Source of the DNA: Streptomyces sp. MMG1121
GTDB taxonomy: Bacteria; Actinomycetota; Actinomycetes; Streptomycetales; Streptomycetaceae
DNA: 64,000 bases
Assembly: GCF_001280015.1 (NCBI RefSeq)
Contig: NZ_LGDV01000038.1
Location: forward strand, 62,001-126,000
Direction: 5' to 3'
In this document: one piece after another, positions 54,041-63,274 of the stretch
Position numbering within the stretch: the stretch's first letter is position 1
Layout of the letters: every line of letters begins with the position of its first letter
Translations under genes and position numbers: made by a program
Notes under the pieces: model-generated
Database searches by the model: none
What the model saw: only the letters and a program-made list of their open reading frames with translations
Told to the model about the DNA's origin: nothing

Positions 54041-54258
54041 GGAGCAGGCTGTCCTGCTTTCGACTGTAGGAATGGTACGGGCCCCGGCCCCAGGGGCCGT
54101 GGACCGGGTTTCGCCCGGGACCTTCGGCCCCGGCAGCAGTCGGTCTACCCCGCCGAACGCCCCGCCTCGCACGCCGGTGCCCACTGTTACGGCCCTGTCG
54201 CCGACCGGTGACGCAGCGGACGGACCCCGCCCGATCGGCGTACAGCTGTCGCGCACTC

Positions 54259-54286
54259 GTGACGACAGTCACAAATGAGTGATAAC
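54259..54286 (+). promoter_or_regulatory. PaaX-regulon promoter A (enoyl-CoA hydratase / monooxygenase)
   Basis: GTGACG (54259-54264), a 16-base spacer and GATAAC (54281-54286) match promoter B upstream of the acyl-CoA dehydrogenase in elements, spacing and much of the intervening sequence (GTGACGRCAGTCA and GATAAC-K-TCGGGGG shared). The GTGAC-GACA-GTCAC inverted repeat is probably the operator. The start codon is 52 bases downstream. Confidence 0.75.
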
Positions 54287-54337
54287 TTCGGGGGACAGAG
54301 CAACGTACGGCACCGCCGACCCAGGAGGCCGCACGTC

Positions 54338-55165
54338 ATGAGTCCCTTCACCGGCTCCGCCGCCCGCACCTCGGACTGGGAGCATCTGCGCGTCCATCTC
54401 GCCGACGGCGTCGCCACGGTCACCCTCGCCCGCCCCGACAAACTCAACGCCCTCACCTTCGGCGGCTACGCCGACCTGCGCGATCTGCTCGCCGAGCTGT
54501 CCCGGGAGCGCGCCGTGCGCGCCCTGGTGCTGGCCGGCGAGGGCCGCGGCTTCTGCTCCGGCGGTGACGTGGACGAGATCATCGGCGCCACCCTCGCCAT
54601 GGACACCGCCCAGCTGCTCGACTTCAACCGGATGACCGGCCAGGTCGTGCGGGCGATCCGGGAGTGCCCGTTCCCGGTGGTCGCCGCCCTGCACGGGGTG
54701 GCGGCGGGCGCGGGAGCGGTGCTCGCCCTCGCGGCCGACTTCCGCGTGGCGGACCCCTCGGCCCGCTTCGCCTTCCTCTTCACCCGCGTCGGCCTGTCCG
54801 GCGGTGACATGGGCGCGGCCTATCTGCTGCCCCGGGTCGTCGGCCTCGGCCACGCCACCCGTCTGCTCATGCTGGGCGAGGCGGTCCGCGCCCCCGAGGC
54901 CGAGCGCATCGGCCTGATCAGCGAGCTGACCGAGGAAGGCCGGGCGGACGAGGCGGCCCAGCGGCTGGCCCGCCGGCTGGCCGACGGCCCGGCCCTGGCC
55001 CACGCCCAGACGAAGGCTCTGCTGACCGCCGAGCTGGACATGCCACTGGCCGCGTCGATCGAGCTGGACGCCTCGACCCAGGCCCTGCTGATGAACGGCG
55101 AGGACTACGCCGAGTTCCACGCGGCCTTCACGGAGAAGCGCCCGCCGAAGTGGCAGGGGAGGTGA
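54338..55165 (+). CDS. Enoyl-CoA hydratase/isomerase family protein
   Basis: 275 residues of the crotonase fold: VTLARPDKLNALT, GEGRGFCSGGD (oxyanion hole) and ALHGVAAGAGAVLALAADFR (second oxyanion segment). CAGGAGG precedes the ATG. It ends one base before the monooxygenase/reductase gene, so it forms an operon with it. In aromatic-CoA catabolism such enzymes hydrate or open the dearomatised ring; the exact step here is unknown. Confidence 0.92.
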   Translation: MSPFTGSAARTSDWEHLRVHLADGVATVTLARPDKLNALTFGGYADLRDLLAELSRERAVRALVLAGEGRGFCSGGDVDEIIGATLAMDTAQLLDFNRMTGQVVRAIRECPFPVVAALHGVAAGAGAVLALAADFRVADPSARFAFLFTRVGLSGGDMGAAYLLPRVVGLGHATRLLMLGEAVRAPEAERIGLISELTEEGRADEAAQRLARRLADGPALAHAQTKALLTAELDMPLAASIELDASTQALLMNGEDYAEFHAAFTEKRPPKWQGR

Positions 55166-55166
55166 C

Positions 55167-57434
55167 ATGAAGGTCGCCGTCATCGGTGGAGGCCCCGGTG
55201 GCCTGTACGCCGCCGCCCTGCTCAAACGCCTCGACCCGACCCGCGAGATCACCCTGTGGGAGCGCAACGCCCCCGACGACACCTTCGGCTTCGGCGTGGT
55301 CCTCTCCGACGAGACCCTCGGCGGCATCGAACACGCCGACCCCGTGGTCCACGAGGCCCTGCAGCGGGACTTCGTCCGCTGGGACGACATCGACATCGTG
55401 CACCGGGGCACCACGCACCGCTCCGGAGGACACGGTTTCGCGGCCCTGGGCAGGCGCCGCCTCCTGGAGATCCTGCACGAGCGCTGCCGCGCCCTCGGCG
55501 TGGACATCCGTTTCCGCACCGAGGCCCCGCCGCCGGACGTGCTGTCGGCGGAGTACGACCTCGTCGTCGCCGCCGACGGTGTGCACAGCACCACCCGCGA
55601 CGCCTACGCCCATGTGTTCCGCCCCCATGTGGACGCACACCACTGCCGCTATATCTGGCTCGCCGCGGACTTCCCCTTCGACGCCTTCCGCTTCGAGATC
55701 GCCGAGACCGAGCACGGCGTGATGCAGCTGCACGGCTACCCCTACGCGGCCGACTCCTCCACCGTGATCGTCGAGATGCGCGAGGAGGTGTGGCGGGCGG
55801 CGGGATTCGAGGAACTGGACGCGCCGGAGTCCGTCGAGCGCTGCGCCAAGATCTTCGCCGAGGCGCTGCGCGGCCGCCCCCTGCGCTCCAACAAGTCGGC
55901 CTGGACGACCTTCCGTACGGTGGTCAACGACCGCTGGTCGCACGGCAACGTCGTCCTGCTCGGCGACGCCGCCCACACCGCGCACTTCTCCATCGGCTCC
56001 GGCACCAAACTCGCCGTGGAGGACGCGCTGGCGCTGGCCGCCTGCCTCGAGGAGCAACCGGACGTGCCGGGCGCGTTGGCCGCCTACGAGGAGGAGCGCA
56101 GGCCCGTCGTCGCCTCCACCCAGCGGGCCGCCCGGGCGAGCCTGGAGTGGTTCGAGGACCTGCGGCTCCATCTCGGCCAGCCGTCCCGCCAGTTCGCCTT
56201 CAACCTGCTCACCCGCAGCCGCCGGGTCACCCACGACAACCTCCGGCTGCGCGACGCCCGCTTCACCGACGCCGTCGAGCGCGAGTTCGGCTGCCCGCCC
56301 GGTACGCCCCCGATGTTCACCCCGTTCCGGCTGCGCGGTCTGACCCTGCGCAACCGGGTCGTCGTCTCGCCGATGGACATGTACTCGGCCACCGACGGCG
56401 TCCCCGGCGACTTCCACCTCGTCCACCTCGGCGCCCGGGCTCTCGGCGGGGCCGGTCTCGTCATGACCGAGATGGTGTGCGTGAGCGCGGAGGGCCGGAT
56501 CACCCCGGGCTGCGCCGGTCTCTACACCGGCCGGCAGGCCGAGGCGTGGCGGCGGGTCACCGGCTTCGTGCACGCGCAGGCCCCCGGCACCGCGATCGGC
56601 GTCCAGCTCGGCCACTCGGGCCGCAAGGGCTCCACGAAGCTGATGTGGGAGGGCATCGACGAGCCGCTGCCCGAGGGCAACTGGCCGCTCGTCGCCGCCT
56701 CCCCGCTGCCGTACAAGCCCGGCAGCCAGACCCCGTGCGAGCTGTCACGGGCCCAGCTGACCGATGTCCGCGAGCAGTTCACGGCCGCCGCCTGGCGGGC
56801 CGCGCGGGCCGGGTTCGACCTGCTCGAACTGCACTGCGCGCACGGCTATCTGCTCTCCGGCTTCCTCTCCCCGCTCACGAACCGGCGCACCGACGCCTAC
56901 GGCGGCTCGCCGGCGAAGCGGCTCCGGTTCCCGCTGGAGGTCTTCGACGCCGTCCGCGCGGTGTGGCCGGCCGAGCGGCCCATGACGGTCCGCATCTCCG
57001 CCACGGACTGGGCCGAGGGCGGTACGACCGCCGAGGACGCGGTCGGCATCGCCCGGGCCTTCGCCGCGCACGGCGCCGACGCGATCGACGTCTCCACCGG
57101 GCAGGTCGTGGCCGAGGAGCGACCGGAGTACGGGCGGTCGTACCAGACACCGTTCGCCGACCGGATCCGGCACGAGACGGGCGTCCCGGTGATCGCGGTG
57201 GGCGCGATCTCCTCGTGGGACGACGTCAACTCCCTGATCCTCGCCGGACGCACGGACCTGTGCGCGCTGGCCCGCCCGCATCTGTACGACCCGCACTGGA
57301 CCCTGCACGCGGCGGCCGAGCAGGGCTACGACGGCCCGGGGGCCGGCTGGCCCGCGCCGTACCGGGCCGGCAGCCGCCGCCCGCAGACCGGCCGCACGGA
57401 CGCCCCGAAGCCCCGGCTGACCCTCGATCGCTGA
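55167..57434 (+). CDS. Bifunctional salicylyl-/2-aminobenzoyl-CoA monooxygenase-reductase
   Basis: 755 residues with two enzymes fused. Residues 1-380 are a class A FAD hydroxylase (GGGPGG at 8-13, LVVAADGVHST, then GDAAHTAHFSIGSGTKLAVED). Residues 385-740 are an old-yellow-enzyme FMN reductase (FRLRGLTLRNRVVVSPMDMYS, QLGHSGRKGS, HCAHGYLLSGFLSPL). This is the layout of anthraniloyl-CoA monooxygenase/reductase, which hydroxylates and dearomatises 2-aminobenzoyl-CoA; salicylyl-CoA 5-hydroxylase is the close relative. A CoA ligase and RidA are in the same regulon. I favour the amino substrate for that reason, but salicylyl-CoA is not excluded. Confidence 0.92.
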   Translation: MKVAVIGGGPGGLYAAALLKRLDPTREITLWERNAPDDTFGFGVVLSDETLGGIEHADPVVHEALQRDFVRWDDIDIVHRGTTHRSGGHGFAALGRRRLLEILHERCRALGVDIRFRTEAPPPDVLSAEYDLVVAADGVHSTTRDAYAHVFRPHVDAHHCRYIWLAADFPFDAFRFEIAETEHGVMQLHGYPYAADSSTVIVEMREEVWRAAGFEELDAPESVERCAKIFAEALRGRPLRSNKSAWTTFRTVVNDRWSHGNVVLLGDAAHTAHFSIGSGTKLAVEDALALAACLEEQPDVPGALAAYEEERRPVVASTQRAARASLEWFEDLRLHLGQPSRQFAFNLLTRSRRVTHDNLRLRDARFTDAVEREFGCPPGTPPMFTPFRLRGLTLRNRVVVSPMDMYSATDGVPGDFHLVHLGARALGGAGLVMTEMVCVSAEGRITPGCAGLYTGRQAEAWRRVTGFVHAQAPGTAIGVQLGHSGRKGSTKLMWEGIDEPLPEGNWPLVAASPLPYKPGSQTPCELSRAQLTDVREQFTAAAWRAARAGFDLLELHCAHGYLLSGFLSPLTNRRTDAYGGSPAKRLRFPLEVFDAVRAVWPAERPMTVRISATDWAEGGTTAEDAVGIARAFAAHGADAIDVSTGQVVAEERPEYGRSYQTPFADRIRHETGVPVIAVGAISSWDDVNSLILAGRTDLCALARPHLYDPHWTLHAAAEQGYDGPGAGWPAPYRAGSRRPQTGRTDAPKPRLTLDR

Positions 57435-57490
57435 CGTGTCAGTGCTGTCTGCTCTACTCGGAGGGGAGAGGCGAGGCGGACGGAGACATC

Positions 57491-57994
57491 ATGGGTGTGC
57501 TGTACGACTACTTCCACGCCGCCGACCGGCGAACGGCGGTGGAGCGGGCCATCGGGCCGGACGGTGACTGGCTGAGCGAGGCGAGGCCGCGGGAGGCCGG
57601 CGCGGGCTGGCTGGAGACGAAGCACACGGACCCGGACGTGGTGGTGGCCAAGCTGGTCGTCTTCGCCGAGGGCATACCCTCCGGCGGCGCGGACCGGCCC
57701 GAACTGGTCTGGCCCGACCCGGACGAGGTGCCGTACGTGCAGGGGACGATGCCCGCGGCCGGTACCGCCTGGGACTCCGGGATGACCCTACGGGAACTGC
57801 CCGACGCCTGGCGGGACGCCCTCGCCGGTGTGGTGGAGGACGCGCTGCCGATGCTCGCGCTCCAGTGGTGGGACATCGAGGAGCTGGACTTCGCCGACTA
57901 CCGGCACGCCGAGGGGACCGTTCGCGACTTCGTCGGCCTGGCCCGCCGGGCCCGGACGGCCGGGGAGCACCTGTACTGCCGGACGATCGTCTGA
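57491..57994 (+). CDS. Conserved actinobacterial protein, unknown function
   Basis: 167 residues from the ATG at 57491 (GGACGGAGA upstream). It begins MGVLYDYFHAADR and ends LARRARTAGEHLYC, which I recognise as a recurring streptomycete family without known function; the ends are the conserved parts. It is acidic, soluble and has no catalytic motif visible. 56 bases after the monooxygenase stop on the same strand; convergent with paaX. No evident metabolic role. Confidence 0.75.
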   Translation: MGVLYDYFHAADRRTAVERAIGPDGDWLSEARPREAGAGWLETKHTDPDVVVAKLVVFAEGIPSGGADRPELVWPDPDEVPYVQGTMPAAGTAWDSGMTLRELPDAWRDALAGVVEDALPMLALQWWDIEELDFADYRHAEGTVRDFVGLARRARTAGEHLYCRTIV

Positions 57995-58006
57995 CCAGGC
58001 GCCGGA

Positions 58007-58819
58007 TCACACCCCGGCGAACCGGGCCCCCGTGTCCCGCAGCCGCGCGTGCAGCCCGCGGAAGACCTCCGCCGAGCGCACGCCCGGCCAGCCCGCGGGC
58101 AGCAGGTGGGTGGGCAGCCCGGGGTCGGTGTAGGGCAGATGGCGCCAGGAGTCGAGGGCGAGGAGGTAGTCGCGGTAGGCCTCCGCGGGCGGGGTGCCCG
58201 GGCGGTGCTCCCAGGCGTGCAGCGCCGGGGCGTGCGCGTCGAGGAAGCGCTCGTGCTCCTTGGCGATCGCGGTCAGGTCCCACCACCGGGCGACCGCCTC
58301 GGCCGTCGCCGCGAAGCCCAGGTGCTCGCCGCGGAAGAAGTCGACGTACGGGTCCAGGTGCAGCCGGCGCAGGGTGTGTTCCGTCTCGTCGTACAGCCGG
58401 GCCGGGGCGATCCACACCCCGGGGGCCGCCGTGCCGAAGCCCAGGCCGGACAGCCGGGAGCGCAGCACGTGCCGCTTCTGCCGCTCGGACTCGGGCACGG
58501 AGAAGACCGCCAGCACCCAGCCCTCGTCCTCGGGGGGTGCCGTCGCGTAGATACGGCGGTCGCCGTCGTCCAGCAACTGCCGTGCCTCCGCGGAGAGTTC
58601 ATAACCGGCCGCGCCGTCGTCCGTGCGGGCCGGCACCAGCAGGCCGCGCCGTTTGAGCCGGGACACCGAAGAACGCACGGAGGGCGCGTCCACGCCGACC
58701 GCGGCCAGCAGTCTGATCAGCTCCGCGACGGGCACGGGGCCGGGCATGAAGCGGCCGTACGCGCCGTAGAGCGTGACGATGAGGGACCGGGGGGCGTGCT
58801 GCTCGGACACGTTGATCAT
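58007..58819 (-). CDS. paaX: PaaX-family transcriptional repressor
   Basis: 270 residues. The N-terminal winged helix (SLIVTLYGAYGR, PSVRSSVSRLKRRGLLVP), a central PaaX domain (GWVLAVFSVPESERQKRHVLRSRLSGLGFG) and the C-terminal domain (YRDYLLALDSWRHLPYTDPGLPTHLLPAGWPG) give the full family layout. PaaX proteins sense aryl-CoA thioesters. It starts 15 bases after the CoA ligase stop, so it shares its transcript. The target is probably the GTGACGRCAGTCA sites in the two promoters of this cluster. Confidence 0.93.
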   Translation of the reverse strand: MINVSEQHAPRSLIVTLYGAYGRFMPGPVPVAELIRLLAAVGVDAPSVRSSVSRLKRRGLLVPARTDDGAAGYELSAEARQLLDDGDRRIYATAPPEDEGWVLAVFSVPESERQKRHVLRSRLSGLGFGTAAPGVWIAPARLYDETEHTLRRLHLDPYVDFFRGEHLGFAATAEAVARWWDLTAIAKEHERFLDAHAPALHAWEHRPGTPPAEAYRDYLLALDSWRHLPYTDPGLPTHLLPAGWPGVRSAEVFRGLHARLRDTGARFAGV

Positions 58820-58834
58820 TTTAGGTCTTCGGCA

Positions 58835-60427
58835 TCACTGCCGGTCACCTTCGGTGCGCAGCCGGAACCGCTGCAACTTGCCGGTGGCCGTGCGGGGGAG
58901 CGCGTCGAGGAAGACGAACTCGCGCGGGCATTTGTAGGGCGCCAGTTCGGACAGCAGGAAGGCGCGCAGGGCCTCGGGGGCGCGCGGGGCTCCGTCGCGC
59001 AGCACCGTGTAGGCCACTGCCACCTGTCCGCGGGCTTCGTCGGGGCGGCCCACGACCGCCGTCTCCACCACGTCCGGATGCCGCAGCAGCGCGTCCTCCA
59101 CCTCCGGCCCGGCGATGTTGTACCCGGCGGAGATGATCATGTCGTCGGCGCGGGCCACGTAGCGGAAGTAGCCGTCGGGGTCGCGGACGTAGGTGTCGCC
59201 GGTGATGTTCCAGCCGCCGCGTACGTAACCGCGCTGACGCGGGTCGGCCAGATAGCGGCAGCCGACCGGGCCGCGCACGGCCAGGAGACCGGGCTCGCCG
59301 TCGGGCACCGGCCGGCCGTCCGCGTCCTGCACCCGTGCCTGCCAGCCCGGTACCGGCACGCCCGTGGTTCCGGGTCTGATGTGCTCGTCGGCGGCGGAGA
59401 CGAAGATGTGCAGCAGTTCGGTCGCGCCGATGCCGTTGATGACCCGTACGCCGGTGCGCTCGTGCCAGGCCCGCCAGGTGGCCGCGGGCAGGTTCTCGCC
59501 GGCCGACACACAGCGCCGCAGCGACGAGACGTCGTGCCCGTCCAGCTCGTCCAGCATGGCGCGGTAGGCGGTCGGGGCGGTGAACAGGACCGAGACCCGG
59601 TGACCGGCGATCGCGGGGAGCAGATGCCGGGGACCGGCCTGCTCCAGCAGGAGGCTGCTCGCGCCGGCCCGCATCGGGAAGATCACCAGCCCGCCGAGGC
59701 CGAAGGTGAAGCCGAGCGGGGGACTGCCGGCGAACACGTCGTCCGCATGGGGGCGCAGCACGTACCGGGAGAAGGTGTCGGCCGTCGCCAGCACATCCCG
59801 GTGGAAGTGCATGCACCCTTTCGGGCGACCCGTGGTGCCGGAGGTGAACGCGATCAGGGCGATGTCGTCGGCGGCGGTGTCGACCGCGGCGAAGGGGGTG
59901 CCGGGCGCCGGGCGGCGCAGCAGGTCGTCCGGGTCGTCGCCGCCGTAGGCGGTGATCCGCAGGTCCGGTATCGCGGCCTTCGCCAGGTCGTCCACGGCCC
60001 GGACGTCGCACAGCGCGTGCCGCACCCGGGCGATCTCGCAGATCGTCGCCAGCTCGTGCGGGCGCTGCTGGGCCAGCACGGTGACCGCTATCGCGCCCGC
60101 CTTCAGCACGGCCAGCCAGCACGCGGCGAGCCAGGGCGTGGTAGGGCCGCGCAGCAGGACCCGGTTGCCGGGGACCACGCCCAGTTCGCCGGTGAGCACG
60201 TGAGCGATCCGGTCGACGTGCGCGCGCAGCTCGCCGTACGTCCAGCTGGGGCCGGCCGGGGTGTGGAAGACCGGGCGGTCCGCCGCGGCGTGGTCCAGGA
60301 GTTCCGCCGCACAGTTCAGCCGGTCGGGGTAGCGCAGCTCCGGAAGGTCGAACCGCAGCTCGGGCCATTCGTCCGGCGGGGGCAGATGGTCGCGCGCGAA
60401 GGTGTCGACGTGGGCCGAGACGTGCAT
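58835..60427 (-). CDS. Aryl-CoA ligase (benzoate/2-aminobenzoate-CoA ligase type)
   Basis: 530 residues of the ANL superfamily. FTSGTTGRPKGCMHFHRD is the P-loop, GIGATELLHIF the A5 motif, TGDTYVRD A7, ADDMIISAGYNIAGPEVE A8 and a LPRTATGKLQRFRL end A10 with the catalytic Lys. The opening PELRYPDRLNCAAELLD is typical of benzoate/2-aminobenzoate-CoA ligases. It activates an aromatic acid with ATP and CoA for the bifunctional monooxygenase. AAGGGGG precedes the ATG. It is divergent from the acyl-CoA dehydrogenase gene and followed by paaX. Confidence 0.9.
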   Translation of the reverse strand: MHVSAHVDTFARDHLPPPDEWPELRFDLPELRYPDRLNCAAELLDHAAADRPVFHTPAGPSWTYGELRAHVDRIAHVLTGELGVVPGNRVLLRGPTTPWLAACWLAVLKAGAIAVTVLAQQRPHELATICEIARVRHALCDVRAVDDLAKAAIPDLRITAYGGDDPDDLLRRPAPGTPFAAVDTAADDIALIAFTSGTTGRPKGCMHFHRDVLATADTFSRYVLRPHADDVFAGSPPLGFTFGLGGLVIFPMRAGASSLLLEQAGPRHLLPAIAGHRVSVLFTAPTAYRAMLDELDGHDVSSLRRCVSAGENLPAATWRAWHERTGVRVINGIGATELLHIFVSAADEHIRPGTTGVPVPGWQARVQDADGRPVPDGEPGLLAVRGPVGCRYLADPRQRGYVRGGWNITGDTYVRDPDGYFRYVARADDMIISAGYNIAGPEVEDALLRHPDVVETAVVGRPDEARGQVAVAYTVLRDGAPRAPEALRAFLLSELAPYKCPREFVFLDALPRTATGKLQRFRLRTEGDRQ

Positions 60428-60506
60428 GGCGGTTCGCCCCCTTGCCGTGACAAACGTCGAGACGGGCGTCGTGGTGGCACCGGCGTCCTGGTGGGCTCGC
60501 AGATCG

Positions 60507-60548
60507 AGCGTATCGTGTTGGTGACGGCAGTCAACCTTGCGCGATAAC
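60507..60548. promoter_or_regulatory. Divergent promoters B with shared PaaX-type operator
   Basis: Plus strand: GTGACG (60521-60526), 16-base spacer, GATAAC (60543-60548), 55 bases before the dehydrogenase start. Minus strand: TTGACT (60534-60529), 16-base spacer, TACGCT (60512-60507), for the ligase-paaX operon. The GTGACGGCAGTCA segment lies in both promoters, so one bound repressor would block both. Confidence 0.7.
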
Positions 60549-60602
60549 GTCGGGGGTGACGGGGGACGGGCCGGGGTGGTCCGCCCCGGAGGGAGGACGG
60601 CA

Positions 60603-61736
60603 GTGCCCGCATTCTCACTCGAACCGGAACAGGCCGCCTGGTGTGCCGAGCTGCGCGCGCTCGCCGCCGAACGGCTGCGCCCGCTCGCCGACAAGGGCGA
60701 GCCGGGGCACGTCAACCGGCCGCTCCTCGCCGAACTCGGCCGGCTCGGACTGCTCGCGCGGCTGTTCACCTCCGGCGCGCTCGACCTGTGTCTGATGCGC
60801 GAGTCGCTCGCCCAGGCCTGCACCGAGGCCGAGACCGCCCTCGCGCTCCAGGGCCTCGGCGCCCACCCGGTGCACGCCCACGGCAGCTCGGCGCAGCGCG
60901 AGCGCTGGCTGCCCCGGGTCGCCGACGGCAGCGCGGTCGCCGCCTTCGCGCTGAGCGAGCCGGGGGCCGGTTCGGACGCGGCGGCCCTCGCCCTGGCGGC
61001 CGAGCCGGATGGCGCCGGCTGGCGGCTGACCGGCGAGAAGTGCTGGATCTCCAACGCTCCCGAGGCCGACTTCTACACCGTCTTCGCCCGCACCACCCCG
61101 GGCGCCGGCGCCCGCGGGGTGACCGCCTTCCTCGTCCCCGCCGACCGGCCCGGACTCACCGGCAACGCCCTGGAGATGCTCTCCCCGCACCCCATCGGCG
61201 CCCTCGATCTGGACGCCGTGCCCGTCACCGCCGACGACCTGCTCGGCGAGAGGGACCGCGGTTTCCGGGTCGCCATGGGCACCCTCAACCTCTTCCGCCC
61301 CAGCGTCGGCGCGTTCGCGGTCGGCATGGCCCAGGCCGCGCTCGACGCCACGGTCCGGCACACCCGCCGACGCGAGGCCTTCCGGGGCAGGTTGATGGAT
61401 CTGCAGGCCGTCTCCCACCAGGTCGCCGAGATGGCGCTGCGCACCGAGGCGGCCCGGCTGATGGTGTACGCGGCGGCGACGGCGTACGACCAGGGCGCCC
61501 CCGGCGTCCCCGGGCGCGCCGCGATGGCCAAGCTGCTCGCCACCGAGACCGCGCAGTACGTCGTCGACACCGCGGTCCAACTGCACGGCGCCCGCGCCCT
61601 GCGCCGCGGCCACCTCCTCGAACACCTCTACCGCGAGGTACGCGCACCCCGCGTCTACGAGGGCGCGAGCGAGGTCCAACGGGGCATCATCGCCAAGGAG
61701 TTGTACGCCACCGCCCACGATCAGGAGGCCCGGTGA
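60603..61736 (+). CDS. Acyl-CoA dehydrogenase
   Basis: 377 residues from a GTG with GGAGGGAGGA upstream. ACAD signatures: AFALSEPGAGSDAAAL (FAD/substrate), LTGEKCWISNA and LHGARALRRGHLLEHLYREVRAPRVYEGASEVQRG near the end. The catalytic base region reads RVYEGASEVQ, with Glu in the usual position. It oxidises an acyl- or cyclic enoyl-CoA with FAD. It is the first gene of an operon with RidA and divergent from the ligase. Probably acts on a ring-derived CoA ester. Confidence 0.92.
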   Translation: MPAFSLEPEQAAWCAELRALAAERLRPLADKGEPGHVNRPLLAELGRLGLLARLFTSGALDLCLMRESLAQACTEAETALALQGLGAHPVHAHGSSAQRERWLPRVADGSAVAAFALSEPGAGSDAAALALAAEPDGAGWRLTGEKCWISNAPEADFYTVFARTTPGAGARGVTAFLVPADRPGLTGNALEMLSPHPIGALDLDAVPVTADDLLGERDRGFRVAMGTLNLFRPSVGAFAVGMAQAALDATVRHTRRREAFRGRLMDLQAVSHQVAEMALRTEAARLMVYAAATAYDQGAPGVPGRAAMAKLLATETAQYVVDTAVQLHGARALRRGHLLEHLYREVRAPRVYEGASEVQRGIIAKELYATAHDQEAR

Positions 61737-62131
61737 CCACCGAGCGCGTCAATCCGCCCGAGCTGTCCCCGCCCACGGGCTTCTCGCACGCCGTCGTCGC
61801 GTCCGGCTCCCGCGTGGTGTTCCTCGCGGGGCAGACCTCCCTCGACGCCGACGGCAAGGTCACCGGCGGCACGCTCCCCGAGCAGTTCGAGAAGGCGCTC
61901 GGCAACCTCCTCACCGCCCTGCGCGCGGCTGGCGGCACCCCCGCCGACCTCGCCCGGGTCACCGTCTACGCCACGGATGTCGCCGCGTACCGCGCCGACG
62001 CCGGCCGACTGGGCCGCATCTGGCGGGAGCTGGCGGGCCGGGACTACCCGGCGATGGCCGTCGTGGAGGTCGTACGGCTGTGGGACGAGCAGGCGATGGT
62101 GGAGCTGGACGGGTTCGCCGTACTGCCGTAG
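61733..62131 (+). CDS. RidA family enamine/imine deaminase
   Basis: 132 residues. RidA (YjgF/YER057c) pattern: GSRVVFLAGQTSLDADGKV, EQFEKALGNLLTALRAAGG, and YPAMAVVEVVRLWDEQAMVELDGFAVLP at the end. An Arg usually precedes the substrate carboxylate site near the end; here it is VVRLWD, compatible with the non-canonical Rid groups. GTG overlaps the dehydrogenase stop (GTGA). RidA hydrolyses enamines or imines; in an anthranilate pathway the monooxygenase/reductase product is an enamine, which would explain its presence. Confidence 0.9.
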   Translation: MTTERVNPPELSPPTGFSHAVVASGSRVVFLAGQTSLDADGKVTGGTLPEQFEKALGNLLTALRAAGGTPADLARVTVYATDVAAYRADAGRLGRIWRELAGRDYPAMAVVEVVRLWDEQAMVELDGFAVLP

Positions 62132-62135
62132 CCGG

Positions 62136-62330
62136 TCAGGCCGCCACCGCGAGCCGGCCCGCCGGGAGCCGGCACGGCGGGACGACGCTGCCGTCCGGGT
62201 GCAGTTCGCCGCTGTCGTCGAAGACGATCGAGCCGTCGCACAGCAGGGTCCAGCCCTGTTCGGGGTGGGCGGCCACCCGGTGCCGGGGGGTCGGGTCGGA
62301 CGCGGGGCACGAGGACCGGCAGGAGCACAT
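62136..62330 (-). CDS. Small DUF5999-like protein
   Basis: 64 residues from the ATG at 62330 with GGAGGTG just upstream. MCSCRSSCPASD then AAHPEQGWTLLCDGSIVFDDSGELHPDG matches the small DUF5999-type proteins of streptomycetes, which have Cys in the first ten residues and a conserved HPEQGW. Cys-rich N-terminus may bind a metal. Function unknown. Convergent with ridA, 4 bases apart. Confidence 0.8.
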   Translation of the reverse strand: MCSCRSSCPASDPTPRHRVAAHPEQGWTLLCDGSIVFDDSGELHPDGSVVPPCRLPAGRLAVAA

Positions 62331-62474
62331 GGCGCACCTCCACAGCGGAGTGTGAGGGGGCGGCGGGGTCGCCCGCCGCCCGTCATGCATAGACCATGCG
62401 ACCGTCGTGAACGCGCCGGAACCGCTCGCCGTGAAGCGTGACAACACCCGGACAACTCCCGGACGGTTCCATGA

Positions 62475-62990
<516 letters not shown>

Positions 62991-63000
62991 GCGTCGTCGT

Positions 63001-63044
63001 GCGCCGGGCGGCCCGGGCGTGGGGTGGGCCGGGCCGCCCGGCGC
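63001..63044. terminator. 16-bp stem hairpin, bidirectional terminator
   Basis: GCGCCGGGCGGCCCGG (63001-63016) is the exact reverse complement of 63029-63044, with a 12-base loop. It lies between two convergent genes that stop at 62990 and 63060, so it can end both transcripts. Confidence 0.9.
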
Positions 63045-63059
63045 CGTGGCGGCACGCCC

Positions 63060-63263
63060 TCAGGAGTGCTGCCAGCTGTGCGGCGCGTGAAAGGCGTGCG
63101 GGCGCCAGGACGTGCTGCCGGGGGAGGCGGGGACGGTGCCGGGCGCGGCCAGGGCGCCGCGGCTGAGCAGCAGCACCGCGAGGACGGCCAGCTCCTCCGC
63201 GGAGGCCTGCCCGCGCTCGACGCGGATGGGCGGAACGGGGGACGTATCAGGGGATACGGGCAT
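63060..63263 (-). CDS. accE: Acyl-CoA carboxylase epsilon subunit
   Basis: 67 residues. IRVERGQASAEELAVLAVLLL at the start and WRPHAFHAPHSWQHS at the end are the two conserved parts of actinobacterial AccE/PccE. This small subunit stabilises the alpha-beta complex of acetyl/propionyl-CoA carboxylase. GGAGG precedes the ATG at 63263, which decides against an earlier start that would overlap the beta-subunit gene. It follows the beta gene by 11 bases on the same strand. Confidence 0.93.
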   Translation of the reverse strand: MPVSPDTSPVPPIRVERGQASAEELAVLAVLLLSRGALAAPGTVPASPGSTSWRPHAFHAPHSWQHS

Positions 63264-63274
63264 GGGGACCTCCG

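Noticed and set aside
58049..60547. 832-codon plus-strand ORF over ligase and paaX
   Set aside because: Antisense shadow with Gly/Arg/Val-rich sequence and no domain; both minus-strand genes have complete family motifs.
60641..61732. Long frame upstream of ridA
   Set aside because: It is the shadow of the acyl-CoA dehydrogenase. RidA begins at the GTG that overlaps the dehydrogenase stop.
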